The position numbers and the translations under genes were made by a program. Source: Biomphalaria glabrata (taxonomy: Eukaryota; Mollusca; Gastropoda; Planorbidae). From it: a DNA stretch of 64,000 nt. The notes below the pieces were generated by a model. It searched no databases. It saw only the letters and a list, made by a program, of their open reading frames with translations, and had not been told where the DNA came from. The stretch lies in NCBI RefSeq assembly GCF_947242115.1, contig NC_074716.1, forward strand, positions 9,625,501 to 9,689,500. Direction: 5' to 3'. Numbering within the stretch: position 1 is the first letter of the stretch; every line of letters starts with the position of its first letter. Shown in pieces: positions 11,480 through 23,529 of the stretch.

Positions 11480-13526
11480 CATGTCCGACAAGATTGAACA
11501 GAACTCTGGACTTATGTTACTGTAACATCAAAGGAGCATTCACATCTCGTGAAAAGCCACCACTAGGATCATCGGACAATACAAACAATACAACTGCTGC
11601 CTACTTACCGTACAAAACTTAAAGAAGGAAAAATCATTCAAAAAAACGTACAAGAATGGACGCAAGACAATATTCTCAAACTACAGGGATGTCTAGACTG
11701 CACTGACTGGAATTTGTTCAAAGAGACCACTTCAAATCTGGAAGAATGGGTCGACGCAGTGACAAATTACATCAAATTCTGTGAAAACATGTGCGTCAGT
11801 ATTAAGAGCATCAAGATATACCCCAACAATAAACCATGGGTCACTGCAAAAATAAAACGGGAAATAATCAAAAAGAAAAGAGAATATATGAGTGGCGATG
11901 GACAGACAAGGAAAAGAGCTCAACGAAATCTCAACGTCGTTCTTGAGGAAGGGAGGAGAAACTACCGCACCAAGCTGGAAGACTCAATTAATACAAGTGA
12001 CATGAGACAGGCGTGGGGCATCATGAACAAAATGACAGGAGCACAAGTCAAAATTAAAAAAATCTTGCTACAAGAGACGAAAAAACATTAGCCAACGAGT
12101 TAAATGATTTCTATTGTCGCTTCGACACGAAAGATTTTAATTATCTAAGACTCAAAGCCATTAAGGTTGTCAATGTTAACAACTGTTTAGAATTAGCGAT
12201 TACTAAAGAGCAAGTTTTTAACATTTTCAAAAACGTCAACCCAATGAAAGCTGCTGGACCTGATGGAATAAAAGGGCGAATCTTAAAAGAATGTGCTGAA
12301 CAACTAGCTGAACCTTTCCAAGATATTTTTTCTACTTCATTACTAAACCATGAGATACCACCTGTGTGGAAGTCATCTATAATTGTACCTGTGCCAAAGG
12401 TTTCCAAACCGAAGGAAATGAATGACTATATACCTGTTTCACTTACTTCCATTGTGTCTAAATGTTTAGAAAAATTGGTTAAAATGTTTCTTCTGAATGA
12501 TCTTTGTAATAAGTTAGACCCTTTACAATTTGCTTACCAAAAGGGTAAAGGTGTAGACGATGCCATCCTAAATATTTTAAATTGTGTCTACAAACATCTG
12601 GACTTACCGAACACTTATGTAAGATTGTTCTTTATTGATTTCTCATCAGCTTTTAACACTATACAACTTCATTTACTCATTGAAAAGATGAAAGCGTTGA
12701 AGATGAGTCCATACATAATACTATGGGCTAATGAATTTTTGACCCAGAGATCTCAGAGGGTTAGGGTAAACAATGTTATATCAAATGAACGCATAGTTAA
12801 CACAGGGGCGCCCCAAGGGCTGTGACATCGCCATTGTGGTTTATTTTGTACACTAATGATTTTCAATCCGATAGTCCTTTTTGCTCCTTCACAAAAGTCG
12901 CTGATGATGCGGCTCTTCTATCCTAGACAATAAACTAAATTTTACTGCAAATACTGATAATATCAGCAAAAAAGGGCAGCAAAGATTACGATTACTAAGA
13001 AAACTGTCCTCGTTTAATGTTATCGAAAAGGCCTTGGCTATGTTTTATCACGCTCACGTTTGCAATATTTTAATTTTCAATATCACTGCCTGGTATGGCA
13101 ATCTGAGCATTAAAAATAGGAATAAACTTTATAGAATCCTAAATGCTGCTGGTAAAATCATTGGCAAAAAAACAAACCCCACTTGGGCAGTTGTTTGAGA
13201 CAAACATCTACAAAAAAAGCTAACAAGATTCTCGAAATAAAGAATCACCCTTTGTGTCAGGATTTTGTGATTTTACCATCACAAAAGAGATACAAGACAC
13301 CGATGGCAAAGACAAACAGACACAAACACTCTTTTGTTCCCCTGGCAATCAAATCATTAAATAAGAACAATCTGATATAAACTTTGTCACATGTAAATTA
13401 TAAGTGAGTCTGGTGTGAATGTACACTTTGGTTTCTTATAGTTATAATGTTTTTTGGTGTAATGCACAAATTGTAAGACAAATTTCCGTACGGACAATAA
13501 AGATTATTATTATTATTATTATTATT
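11480..13526 (+). mobile_element. CR1/Rex-like LINE, internally decayed copy
   Basis: Read in order: a connector region (about 11580-12090, with CLDCTDWNLFKE, NNKPWVTAKIK and GRRNYRTKLE) and the RT domain (12244-12825) with AAGPDGIKGRILKECAEQLA, QFAYQKGKGVDDA, the catalytic-type FIDFSSAFNT motif, and GAPQGL. A displaced ADDAALLS (FxDD equivalent) follows near 12900, then a C-terminal region (LRLLRKLSSFNV, LAMFYHAHVCNIL, ITAWYGNLS). The copy ends in AATAAAG then (ATT)n at 13497-13526. Frames shift and part of the palm-thumb region is missing, so it is dead. The SSAFNT motif points to CR1/L2/Rex-type LINEs. The 3' end recurs at 25375-25955. Confidence 0.85.
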
Positions 13527-13827
13527 GAATCACACATCTTTATGGTTTTATATTATGTTAATAGACTTTTTTAAATTTTAGTCTAAATAAAGCAATCAGT
13601 ATTATCGTCTTCTTTATTTTCATTCGCTTTGTCATTTTAAATATATTTAAAAATAGAAAATGCTTTTACATTTAATAAAATTCATTTTTTTTCATCTAGA
13701 TTACACATGATCATGGGAGAGAATCGATTTGAAAATATGTTTCACTAAACAGTTTAACTCTTATTAGAATGTCTTTAGGTCTGTAATATTATATGATCAT
13801 TTCATGAATAAAGAAGTATTTGAATTT

Positions 13828-14024
<197 letters not shown>

Positions 14025-15204
14025 ATGGCTTTTTTTCTTCATTTGATTATATTTTGTCTGGTTCTTTTTCTAATTCTTTCTGCTCCAACGAATCAGGAGA
14101 AAGCCCAAAATGAAAATTATCAGAACGTTTTGGATGTCAACAAATTCGGAAATGGTTCAAAAGAGAAACTAAGCCATAGCATGATCAACAACCTCACAAT
14201 GTGTGAACGTAACATTAGTTTCAACCAAACATTGAATGAACGATGCATATGTGTAAGCCAAGAATTGTGTTTGACATTGAATCCTGTAACAAATGACAGT
14301 CTAAATGAGAATTTTTTTAAAGCTGTAAGTTTTCTTGAAGACTTAGAAAAAAATTTAATTTCATTAGTGACAATGAAAACTGTACAAAGCAATGATGAAA
14401 CAGACCTGTCGCATAACAAGAGAGTCAGTGGAAGATTCAAAGTTTTTTGCCAAAACAGTGGAGCAATAAATCTAAAGACTCGAAGAACAGTTTGTCATTC
14501 TCCGTTGCCTACAAGAGGTTTTACAATCGAGCGTTTTCATGATAGAAACAGTCTTAGATCAAACATAACCTATGAATATAGTTACCATGATAAAACGACC
14601 CAAACTGTAGTCAAGGCCGTATTGTATTTACTTACAATTTTGATGATTAGTAGACGAATTAGTTTTAAAGTTAAACTTTCTGAAAACAAAAATCCAAGTC
14701 TAATTTCTTTCACTTCTCACGATAAGTTTGTAGATCTAGATATTTATTCAATGCTCAAGTCTTACACAGACAAGAAGATAGACATTTCTAGCATATTCAA
14801 AGACTCAGATGCATCATTGTTTGCTTTGAAAACTCGCGCTTTTTCCTATTTAAGAAATTGTTTTGCCTACCCAGTATTTAACATGGCTAGATTAGCTTCA
14901 TACCGCCACATCGCTTCAGCCCAAAGCCCCGTTTCATTTGTTGAGCTGTCAGAAGCAGGATTTCGATACTCTGGACAAGAGAGTATTGTCTGTGAGAGTT
15001 GTCTCAAGTCCAACCCTCTAATGTCCGTTGTTAGCAGTCCTTCTAACGCTGTGTATCATAGTCAGGGATGCGTCAGAATTAAAAGTGCAACATCCACTGA
15101 AGAGTCACCTGATAGAGGTGCCTCATGTATAGATTCAACGGCAACAAACCAGCAAGAAACTGTTTCGTCCTTTACATCAAGTATTGGAGAGTTATTACCA
15201 ACAG
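14025..15204 (+). CDS. IAP-like gene, coding exon 1: N-terminal region and variant BIR
   Basis: Encodes residues 1-393. It starts MAFFLHLIIFCLVLFLILSA, a signal-peptide or signal-anchor-like segment. Residues 25-190 contain six N-x-S/T sequons (N43, N56, N63, N67, N90, N180) and six cysteines. VVKAVLYLLTILMIS (195-209) followed by RR could be a membrane span. The BIR at about 288-350 has the AGFRYSG core and Cys323, Cys326, His345 and Cys349; the His-to-Cys gap is 3 instead of 6, so zinc binding is uncertain. Read-through of the donor at 15205 would stop at 15218, giving a 397-residue short form; no transcript evidence is available. Confidence 0.85.
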
Positions 15205-18200
15205 GTGATACTATATGATAGTTAGGCCTATAACATAAATGCAAAAAACATGTTCCAGTATATCTCGAGACTTGTGAAGGCTAATAGCTAGATTATTATG
15301 TATATTATTATGTATTATTAAACTACAAATTACCACGTAACTTTAAAAAAAAAAAAACTAGTTTATGGGTGTCTAAATTAGAAATCAGAAAAACATGTTG
15401 AAAAAAAAACGCTCACTTGTTATATTTCTTTTATTGGACTGTTAATAATTTAATTAATCATACATAACAAATTCGTTCAAACAAAAATACAGACATGAAA
15501 CGAAGGATTTTAGTCCAAGGCATTTCTACTCGATTATTTGATAGGATCATTTTAACTAAAAAAAAATATTGTCACATTTGGTTGTAAGATAGTCAAATGG
15601 TTTTTCTGATTTCGTGCCTGGAACATGTGTATTTTTCTAAAGTTATTTTTTAAATCTTTGCTAAACAAATCAATGATTCACAAATCCGCTAAATTTAAAT
15701 ATTGCTACATGCTTTTGTTAGAATAAAAAAGTATTTCTTTGTAACTGTACTTTTATTATTATCAATGTCCTAGTTCTGGCCTACTTCCAAGAGCTTGCAA
15801 ATGAAGTACAAGAATATAGTTTCAATGTTCCTAGATCGAGTAAGTTGTGACTTGAATAACTTTTCAATTTTAGTTTTAGTTTTTATTCTATGGCCGGAGG
15901 ATCTGTGAATGCTGAGCGACTTCACTTAATTAGGAGTTTAGTTTTTACAAAACTTATATCAACTCACTTTGTCTGTCTGTATAATGTCTGTGCGTCTGAT
16001 GTAAATTTGTACACGTTATTTCCCATTCTCAGATTAAGTTGGAACCTTGAAAAATTAAGCAGTATCCCTTTACAAAAGCTTTGTTGTTGTTGTCTTTTTT
16101 AGTATTTGTTTTTGGTTCGTTTAGCGTACCTAATTGATACAAGTTACTATAATAATGTTTTATAGTCCTATCAGTATTTTCATACATGAGAACAGTTGAA
16201 GTATTCCACTAAAATGATGAGATTCCTATTTGAGAATTGACATCTAATTTATTTATTGAACTAAGTACAAAACCGAATCATTCGAGTCCTTTTCTTTAGT
16301 TTTGTTAAACAATTTTCTTGATGCTTCTAAAGATAATTTTTTTTTTCATAAATTGTATGCTATTGTTCTTACAGTGTATTTAATCTTTTATTAAAGCTAG
16401 ACTTTATTTTATTACGGAAACGTTATTTTTTAGTGATAGCAATATTTCTTTCTTTGCAGTTAACACTGATCTATTTAGAAATCAGTTTTCAAGAAATGCT
16501 TGTAACAGAAATAGTGCAGCCCATGCTAAATACTTTCCACTAGAGTCATTAAACATTCAAAGTCTGCCCCGAGAAAACCAAGATGAATTGGTCTTTCAAT
16601 TAGTAAAAATCCTGGCCAAACTTACAGTGAAAATAGAATGCACAGAGAACAACACTTGTGGCAGTGGCTATATAGTGAACTATGCCTGTAAAGAATTGTC
16701 CACAAACGAACTCCAAGCTGTACCATCGTTGAACGGGAAGCTTGGAGACTTGGTACATCAACAAAAGTTGGGAGTTATTTATGTCCAGACCACAAGTCAT
16801 GTGGTATTAGATGGTCAGGGTGTGGTCAGGGATACAGAAGTAACCCTGTCTCTTGATAATAATATTTACAAGAATGTTAAGCTAAGTGGGAAAAGTGTAT
16901 TGTTCCACAGCAAAAAGGGGATATTCCAATCTATTTTAATTTGTCTGACACCAGATTTGAATATTATTAGGACATTAGATAAATTGCAGAATGATTTAAT
17001 AGATCATGTTAAAAGAATACCGAATAGTCTGAAAGAATCAATGTCGCAATCGGTTTATGTGATTAGCCATCCTCACGGGGAAGAAAAAATGTTGTCTTTT
17101 GGGAAAGCACTACCCAGAAATTACATTATTTTTAGCGACAATGAGAGAGGAGATTGTTTGGTAGAACTGAAAGATCCGCTGAAAACATCTGGTGAGTTTT
17201 GTACGCCATCTTATTTATTAAATATGATTGGAATGTCTTAAAAATCTAGAGCGACAAAATCTAGCCTATGTATTGTTACGTATTTCTGAATTTTCTGGCT
17301 AGATGTATTAGTTGGCACACAAATAAAAACACAGCAAAGAACTTGACGACTAAACTTTCAGTTTCATATAACTTTAATGACTATTAACTCTAACAATTCG
17401 TTACTGTAACATGTAGCGTAGAAGACTGTACAATATCTGTCAGTTTACAGTTAGCTATACTTCGTTGCAATTCAACTCTTCACTTCGTTGCAATTCATCT
17501 CTTCTTAACTTTCCTCGAGCCGTATTCCACAGAACAGACCAACGACACACTTCCCAGTGTCGCTCCAGGTCTCCCAAAGCTGAACCAAGTCGTACTCAAG
17601 TCTACCGAATCAGAGCCGCACACGTCTTACATCGACTGTATCGACTGTAACGGCTCAAGTCCACTGTAGTTCGCTGTATAGACTTTAACGACAGTAGTCC
17701 ACTCCAGTTAACTCTACCCTAGTTAACTTGCATCGAGTCGTACACATTTCTCTTCCACAGAGCCGCACATGTCTTACATAGTCTGTCTCGACAGTAACGG
17801 CTCACTCACGACTCCATACGACTGACTTTCACATTAACTCTCTGGCTTATAAAGAGTCCCTAATCGCTTGTCCAAAGTTGCACAAACACTCTGGAATAAC
17901 ATGTCAGGAAACGTCACATCCTGTCTTTATTTATACATGTAGATTCCAGAAAACACTCGCTGCAGTGTCATCAAGTCGGGGTCACACGTAGTGACCTTTA
18001 TCTGTCACTGTTCATTAGTAACTGTCCCCCTACTTAGATCTGTTCGTCCCCTGGAACAACACGTGTGGACACGTCACATCCTGTCTTTGTTTGTACATGT
18101 AGATTCCAGGGAACACTAGCTGCTGTGTCATCTCGCCGGGGTCATACGTTGACCTCTACCTATCACTGTTCATTTGTAACACTGCCCCCTTCTTAGATCT

Positions 18201-21200
18201 GTTCGTCCCGAACAGATTCTACTTCATCACGATACTGATGAAATCGATCGACGATCAAGTAGGAAGCTTTGGTGGTTGCCCCCTTCTCAGAGATGTTCTT
18301 TCAATCTGGCCGTTGTCCATCTTCTTTCCATAGAAGAATGGGAGCCAAATCCTCATTTTTCAGCAGGTCCTCACAAATGTTTTCTTCAATCTTGGTATGG
18401 AAACATCGACCTTCAGATGACGACATTGGGCAGCATTCTAAAGAGTTCGTACTTCACTCGCTGAGTTTTACATTTTCAAGTATCTTTTTACAGAGCTTCT
18501 TCAGAGATGACCAAGTTCATCACAGTACAGCAATATTCACATGCTCTTCTTTTAAACAACAGCAACTGACTTGGGTTTGTACGATGTTGGGTTGATCTTC
18601 TTGTACAGTTCTGTCACAGATGGTTACTCACTACAGTTCTGACATCTTAAACTACTTCTTTTCTGTCCTTCTTGCTTCTGACTTAATTAGCGTTCTTCTA
18701 AAACCTCTGTTATACTTCATCAACCTATTCTCACGAGGAATGTTCTTAGATTATTCATTAGTGGCTTCACACTTTCAACTGATTCGTAAGGCTTTCTTCT
18801 TTGGTCTGATGGTTCCGGACAGAATCTTTCTAAAAACATGGGCTGTGGAGTTTCATCAGTGCAGGTGGGGGTCTATCAGTGGGAGAAGTGGTGGGCTTGT
18901 TTTCTAACAACATGGGCTATGGAGTTTCATAAATGCAGGTGGGGGTCTATCAGTGGGAGAAGGGGTAGGTTTGTATCTTGATCTTGTTGGAGCCATCCAC
19001 GTTGCACTCTGCATGTGTCGCTTTCTCCGCCTCCTCAATTTGATATTTCTTTGGTTGCGTTGATGTCGTTGTCGTTGTCTTGCTTTCTTGTCGATCAATG
19101 CTGATGGCAGCCTCTTAACACATAGGAAGGTATTGCACTTCATAGCTGTAGTCATCAAGGCTGTTGATCTAACAAGTTGCTTCAGCATTATTCTTCGATG
19201 GGTGCTTTGCGAATGAGCTGCAAGTCCACTTGAAGGCAAGTTGTCAAACACGTCATCACCTTCATCCGAGTCTGGAGGACTCGACTGTGGGGCAGGTTGA
19301 TAACAATCAACGTGCAAAGGTCCATCAACTTCAAAATCAATATCTATTGTAATTCCTTGACTATCACCAGGGCTTCTCACGCCTACCTTGATAGCTGTAC
19401 AAGCTTCTGTTAAGTCTAGAGCTTGTTGGTGTATTTCTTGGCATTCACAGTCTTCTTGCATAGCTACGTACGTACAGTTCTTGTCAAACGCATGAGTGCA
19501 ATAATCAAGCTTCGAGTTCCTCTCGTAGACACTGGCAGATAGAAGACAGAAGTCTTTAAGGTCCACAGCAACAGGCTTGGACGCAGACCCAACGTTGTCT
19601 TGATCTGTTTGGCTGGTTGAGGTACTCATATCAGGTTTATCTGTAGCTAAAGCTTCGGTCAAACTATAGGTCTCTTCTAGTGTTTCTTCAGCGGTCTCAT
19701 TCTGCTTTTCGTTGAAATAGTAACAGCTACCGTCTCTTTTCATTTCTTGTGGGCCACATTCGTTTGGTTTGCCATCACAGTCACAGACAGCACAACCATC
19801 ACCAGCATCCCTATCGTAATTGTCTGTAACGCCACATTCTTGGTTGGACAATTGTTCGCTGTTCATCAATGGTGTAGCTCTTTTATCTGTCGACTCAATC
19901 TGATACTGCTGGGTGTTCAGCAGCTCGTTCATCATGGTCCTCGTTTGATCTTTAATCGTATCTGTTTGTTCTTCTGTCTTGTTGTTCGTGGTAGCTATTT
20001 GCTCATTTTCATTCATGGCTTTGATCAACTGGTTACATGAAGAAAATCTGGTGTTGATTTCTGATTCTATCTTCTTAATGCTCTCTTTCACCGAGTTCAT
20101 TTTGTATTGCAAAGTTCTCAGAAGCTCCATCGTATTAGGTTTGATTTCAAATTGACAAGTGTCAGGATTCTCATCTTCCTCCAACAGGGCTTGTCTGAGA
20201 CGTGCTGTTAGCATTTCCTTATTTCCGTTAAGCTGTAGACCTCTTTCTCGAAGCTCTTGTCTAAGTTCTTTCATGTCAAGTTCATTAAGAAGTTTGGTGG
20301 AATACATTCTAGCCAGAAAGATCCCACTTCTGACACCAATTGTTACGTATTTCTGAATTTTCTGGCTAGATGTATTAGTTGGCACACAAATAAAAACACT
20401 GCAAAGAACTTGACGACTAAACTTTCAGTTTCATATAACTTTAATGACTATTAACTCTAACAATTCGTTACTGTAACATGTAGCGTAGAAGACTGTACAA
20501 TATCTGTCAGTTTACAGTTAGCTATACTTCGTTGCAATTCAACTCTTCACTTCGTTGCAATTCATCTCTTCTTAACTTTCCTCGAGCCGTATTCCACAGA
20601 ACAGACCAACGACACACTTCCCAGTGTCGCTCCAGGTCTCCCAAAGCTGAACCAAGTCGTACTCAAGTCTACCGAATCAGAGCCGCACACGTCTTACATC
20701 GACTGTATCGACTGTAACGGCTCAAGTCCACTGTAGTTCGCTGTATAGACTTTAACGACAGTAGTCCACTCCAGTTAACTCTACCCTAGTTAACTTGCAT
20801 CGAGTCGTACACATTTCTCTTCCACAGAGCCGCACATGTCTTACATAGTCTGTCTCGACAGTAACGGCTCACTCACGACTCCATACGACTGACTTTCACA
20901 TTAACTCTCTGGCTTATAAAGAGTCCCTAATCGCTTGTCCAAAGTTGCACAAACACTCTGGAATAACATGTCAGGAAACGTCACATCCTGTCTTTATTTA
21001 TACATGTAGATTCCAGAAAACACTCGCTGCAGTGTCATCAAGTCGGGGTCACACGTAGTGACCTTTATCTGTCACTGTTCATTAGTAACTGTCCCCCTAC
21101 TTAGATCTGTTCGTCCCCTGGAACAACACGTGTGGACACGTCACATCCTGTCTTTGTTTGTACATGTAGATTCCAGGGAACACTAGCTGCTGTGTCATCT

Positions 21201-23434
21201 CGCCGGGGTCATACGTTGACCTCTACCTATCACTGTTCATTTGTAACAGTATTTATTTACAAAGCTTATATCAACTCACTCTGTCTATCTGTCTGTTTGG
21301 TAAAAAGTTTGTACACGTTATTTCTCCTACACCCAATCTTGGATCAAGCTGAAATTTTGCACAATTATTTTTTTTACCTGACAACATCAATAAATAAAAA
21401 TTATTCAATTAGTAAATTAACTATTGGTAATTGATTATTTTGTTTGGTACTGTATCTAGAACAATGGATAGAAATCGTATTTGACAGATGTGGTGGTATA
21501 AGTTGAATTAGTGCCCTTGATGACTCTTTATCCCCTGAATGAACATTTTTATACATTTAAAAACGATCATGTAAACATTCACCACGATACCCCTTTCTTC
21601 CCTCAACTTTCCCCAACTGGTCCAGACAAGTGATAGGATTATAGCGCATTGAGATAGCTAAAAGCTGAACAAAGACAATTGGTAAAAATATTTCTAATAC
21701 CACAGATTTATTATGTTTATGGTCCACTTATACACATTGTTACACGACTGATTAACACAATTACACCTAATATAAGTTTTTATTTTTATTTTCATGTTTA
21801 TTATTTAGTTGTAAGAGCCAACACCTTTAGGGCCGCGGATTCAGAACACTGTAAAGACAGAGATTTGAAATTTCGATATCTAGGACGCCCCTGACTCCAT
21901 CCAACTCTTAATGGTATCTGTGGAAGTTGAAGGTGTTAGTGCTGGCCACATGACACCCTCGTTAACAGTTGGCCAGAGAAACAAATGAACCTTACATTAT
22001 CTTCCCAAAAGATCGCTAAATATCAATTACCAATTGTTTGATTTGATTTTATATCCATTTATATTGTTTAACTTTAAAAAAACAACAACACTTATTTCAA
22101 ATACTAAATACGGTTTAAACTAGCTTGAAATAGAGTCCTTTAAAACTAAAGTATAAAACATCTGAGTCCTTTAAAGCTAATGTATAAAACATTTCACAAG
22201 TCTCATCAGCCTGATTTCTATGTTGAGTATATATTTTACATTAGAATTTATATTTTAGTTGCAAGGAAGTTATATAACTTTTATCTTTCTTCATAGTGAA
22301 ATAGGGAACTTGTTTATGCAGTGCTATTCTTCAATAAAATCGTGTTGATAATGTTTTATTTCCATCCGTCCATCCCAGTGGCGCTATAGCCCATTGAGGG
22401 GCTCTGGCCTGCTTTCAACACATCTTTCCATTCAGTTGTCTCCTGGGCCTTTTTTCTCAACACCATAACCCCAAGCTGTTGCAGCTCTGCCTCCAAATAA
22501 TCAATCCATCGCATTCGGGGTCTGCCTTTGGGTCGCCTGCCTTTTGATTTTTGCCTGTATACAATTTTCGTTTCTCTGTTATCTGACATTCTTTCCAGGT
22601 GACCTGTCTGTTCTTTATTTCCATACTATTCTAATTAATATAATTTTCCTTAATTTAATTTGTTTTTTTTTCTTGTCAATAAACATTCTTTATAGGTCTA
22701 TAGGCGCGGTGGCTCAGTGGTAAGTCCTTAGCTTCCGAACATAGATGTCCCTGGTTCGAATCCTTGTAAAGACTGCCAGCTCTAATAGGTACCTGACATT
22801 AGCTGGGTCAAACTAAAGGTGGTTGGTCGTTGTGCTGGCCACATGACACCCTCGCCACAGTAACAAATGACCATTACATCATCTGCCCTATAGATCGCAA
22901 GGTTTGGAAGGGGGACATGTATAAATATTCTTTAGAATTGTGGCAATAATATGGGCCTACGGCATAGTTATACCAAGAATAAGAAAGTTATACTATGAAC
23001 ATCTTTTACTGTTTGTATACATTGGAGCTACTTATAAATGCAAATAACGTTTATAAACTAATAAATGCGTTCAGAGATATTAGTGTAATTATGTACATAT
23101 ATATATATAGCAAAGGTCTATCCCAATCATAGTTTAAAAATGTTAGGCTGTGTGTGATATTGTTTGTTGTTGTTTTTTTTTGTATCCACCAATAAAATAA
23201 TAACAATGATATCCCACAGACTTAGATGAAAACAAACGCACCGCTCTGGTGTATGACTCCCTAACGTGTAACGGATCATCTGGAGCTTTGGTCATAACAT
23301 TTAAGCGGTCATCCGACAGCTCAGATTGGCGTTTGGACATCTGGACACACAATGCCATCAACGATTTAGATGAAATGGGTGTAGCTGCTCCAAGAGGTGA
23401 TAGATGGATGGATGGATGGAATTATGGATGGATG

Positions 23435-23529
<95 letters not shown>

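Larger units (their letters stand above)
17274..21248 (-). mobile_element. LTR retrotransposon, short non-autonomous type, copy 1 (in intron 2)
   Basis: Two 908-bp terminal repeats (17274-18181 and 20341-21248) start TG and end CA and are almost identical to each other, so the insertion is young. A 4-bp duplication GTAT flanks it. A primer-site-like ATTGGTGTCAGAAGTGGGAT lies just inside the 5' LTR, and a purine tract AAGAAGGGGGCAG abuts the 3' LTR. The interior (about 2.16 kb) has one long ORF with a SAP domain. No protease, reverse transcriptase or integrase was recognised, so it presumably depends on a gypsy-like partner. The element looks structurally whole and lies antisense to the host gene. 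Confidence 0.9.

Noticed and set aside
18269-18907. Plus-strand frames in intron 2
   Set aside because: They are antisense to the interior of the LTR element.
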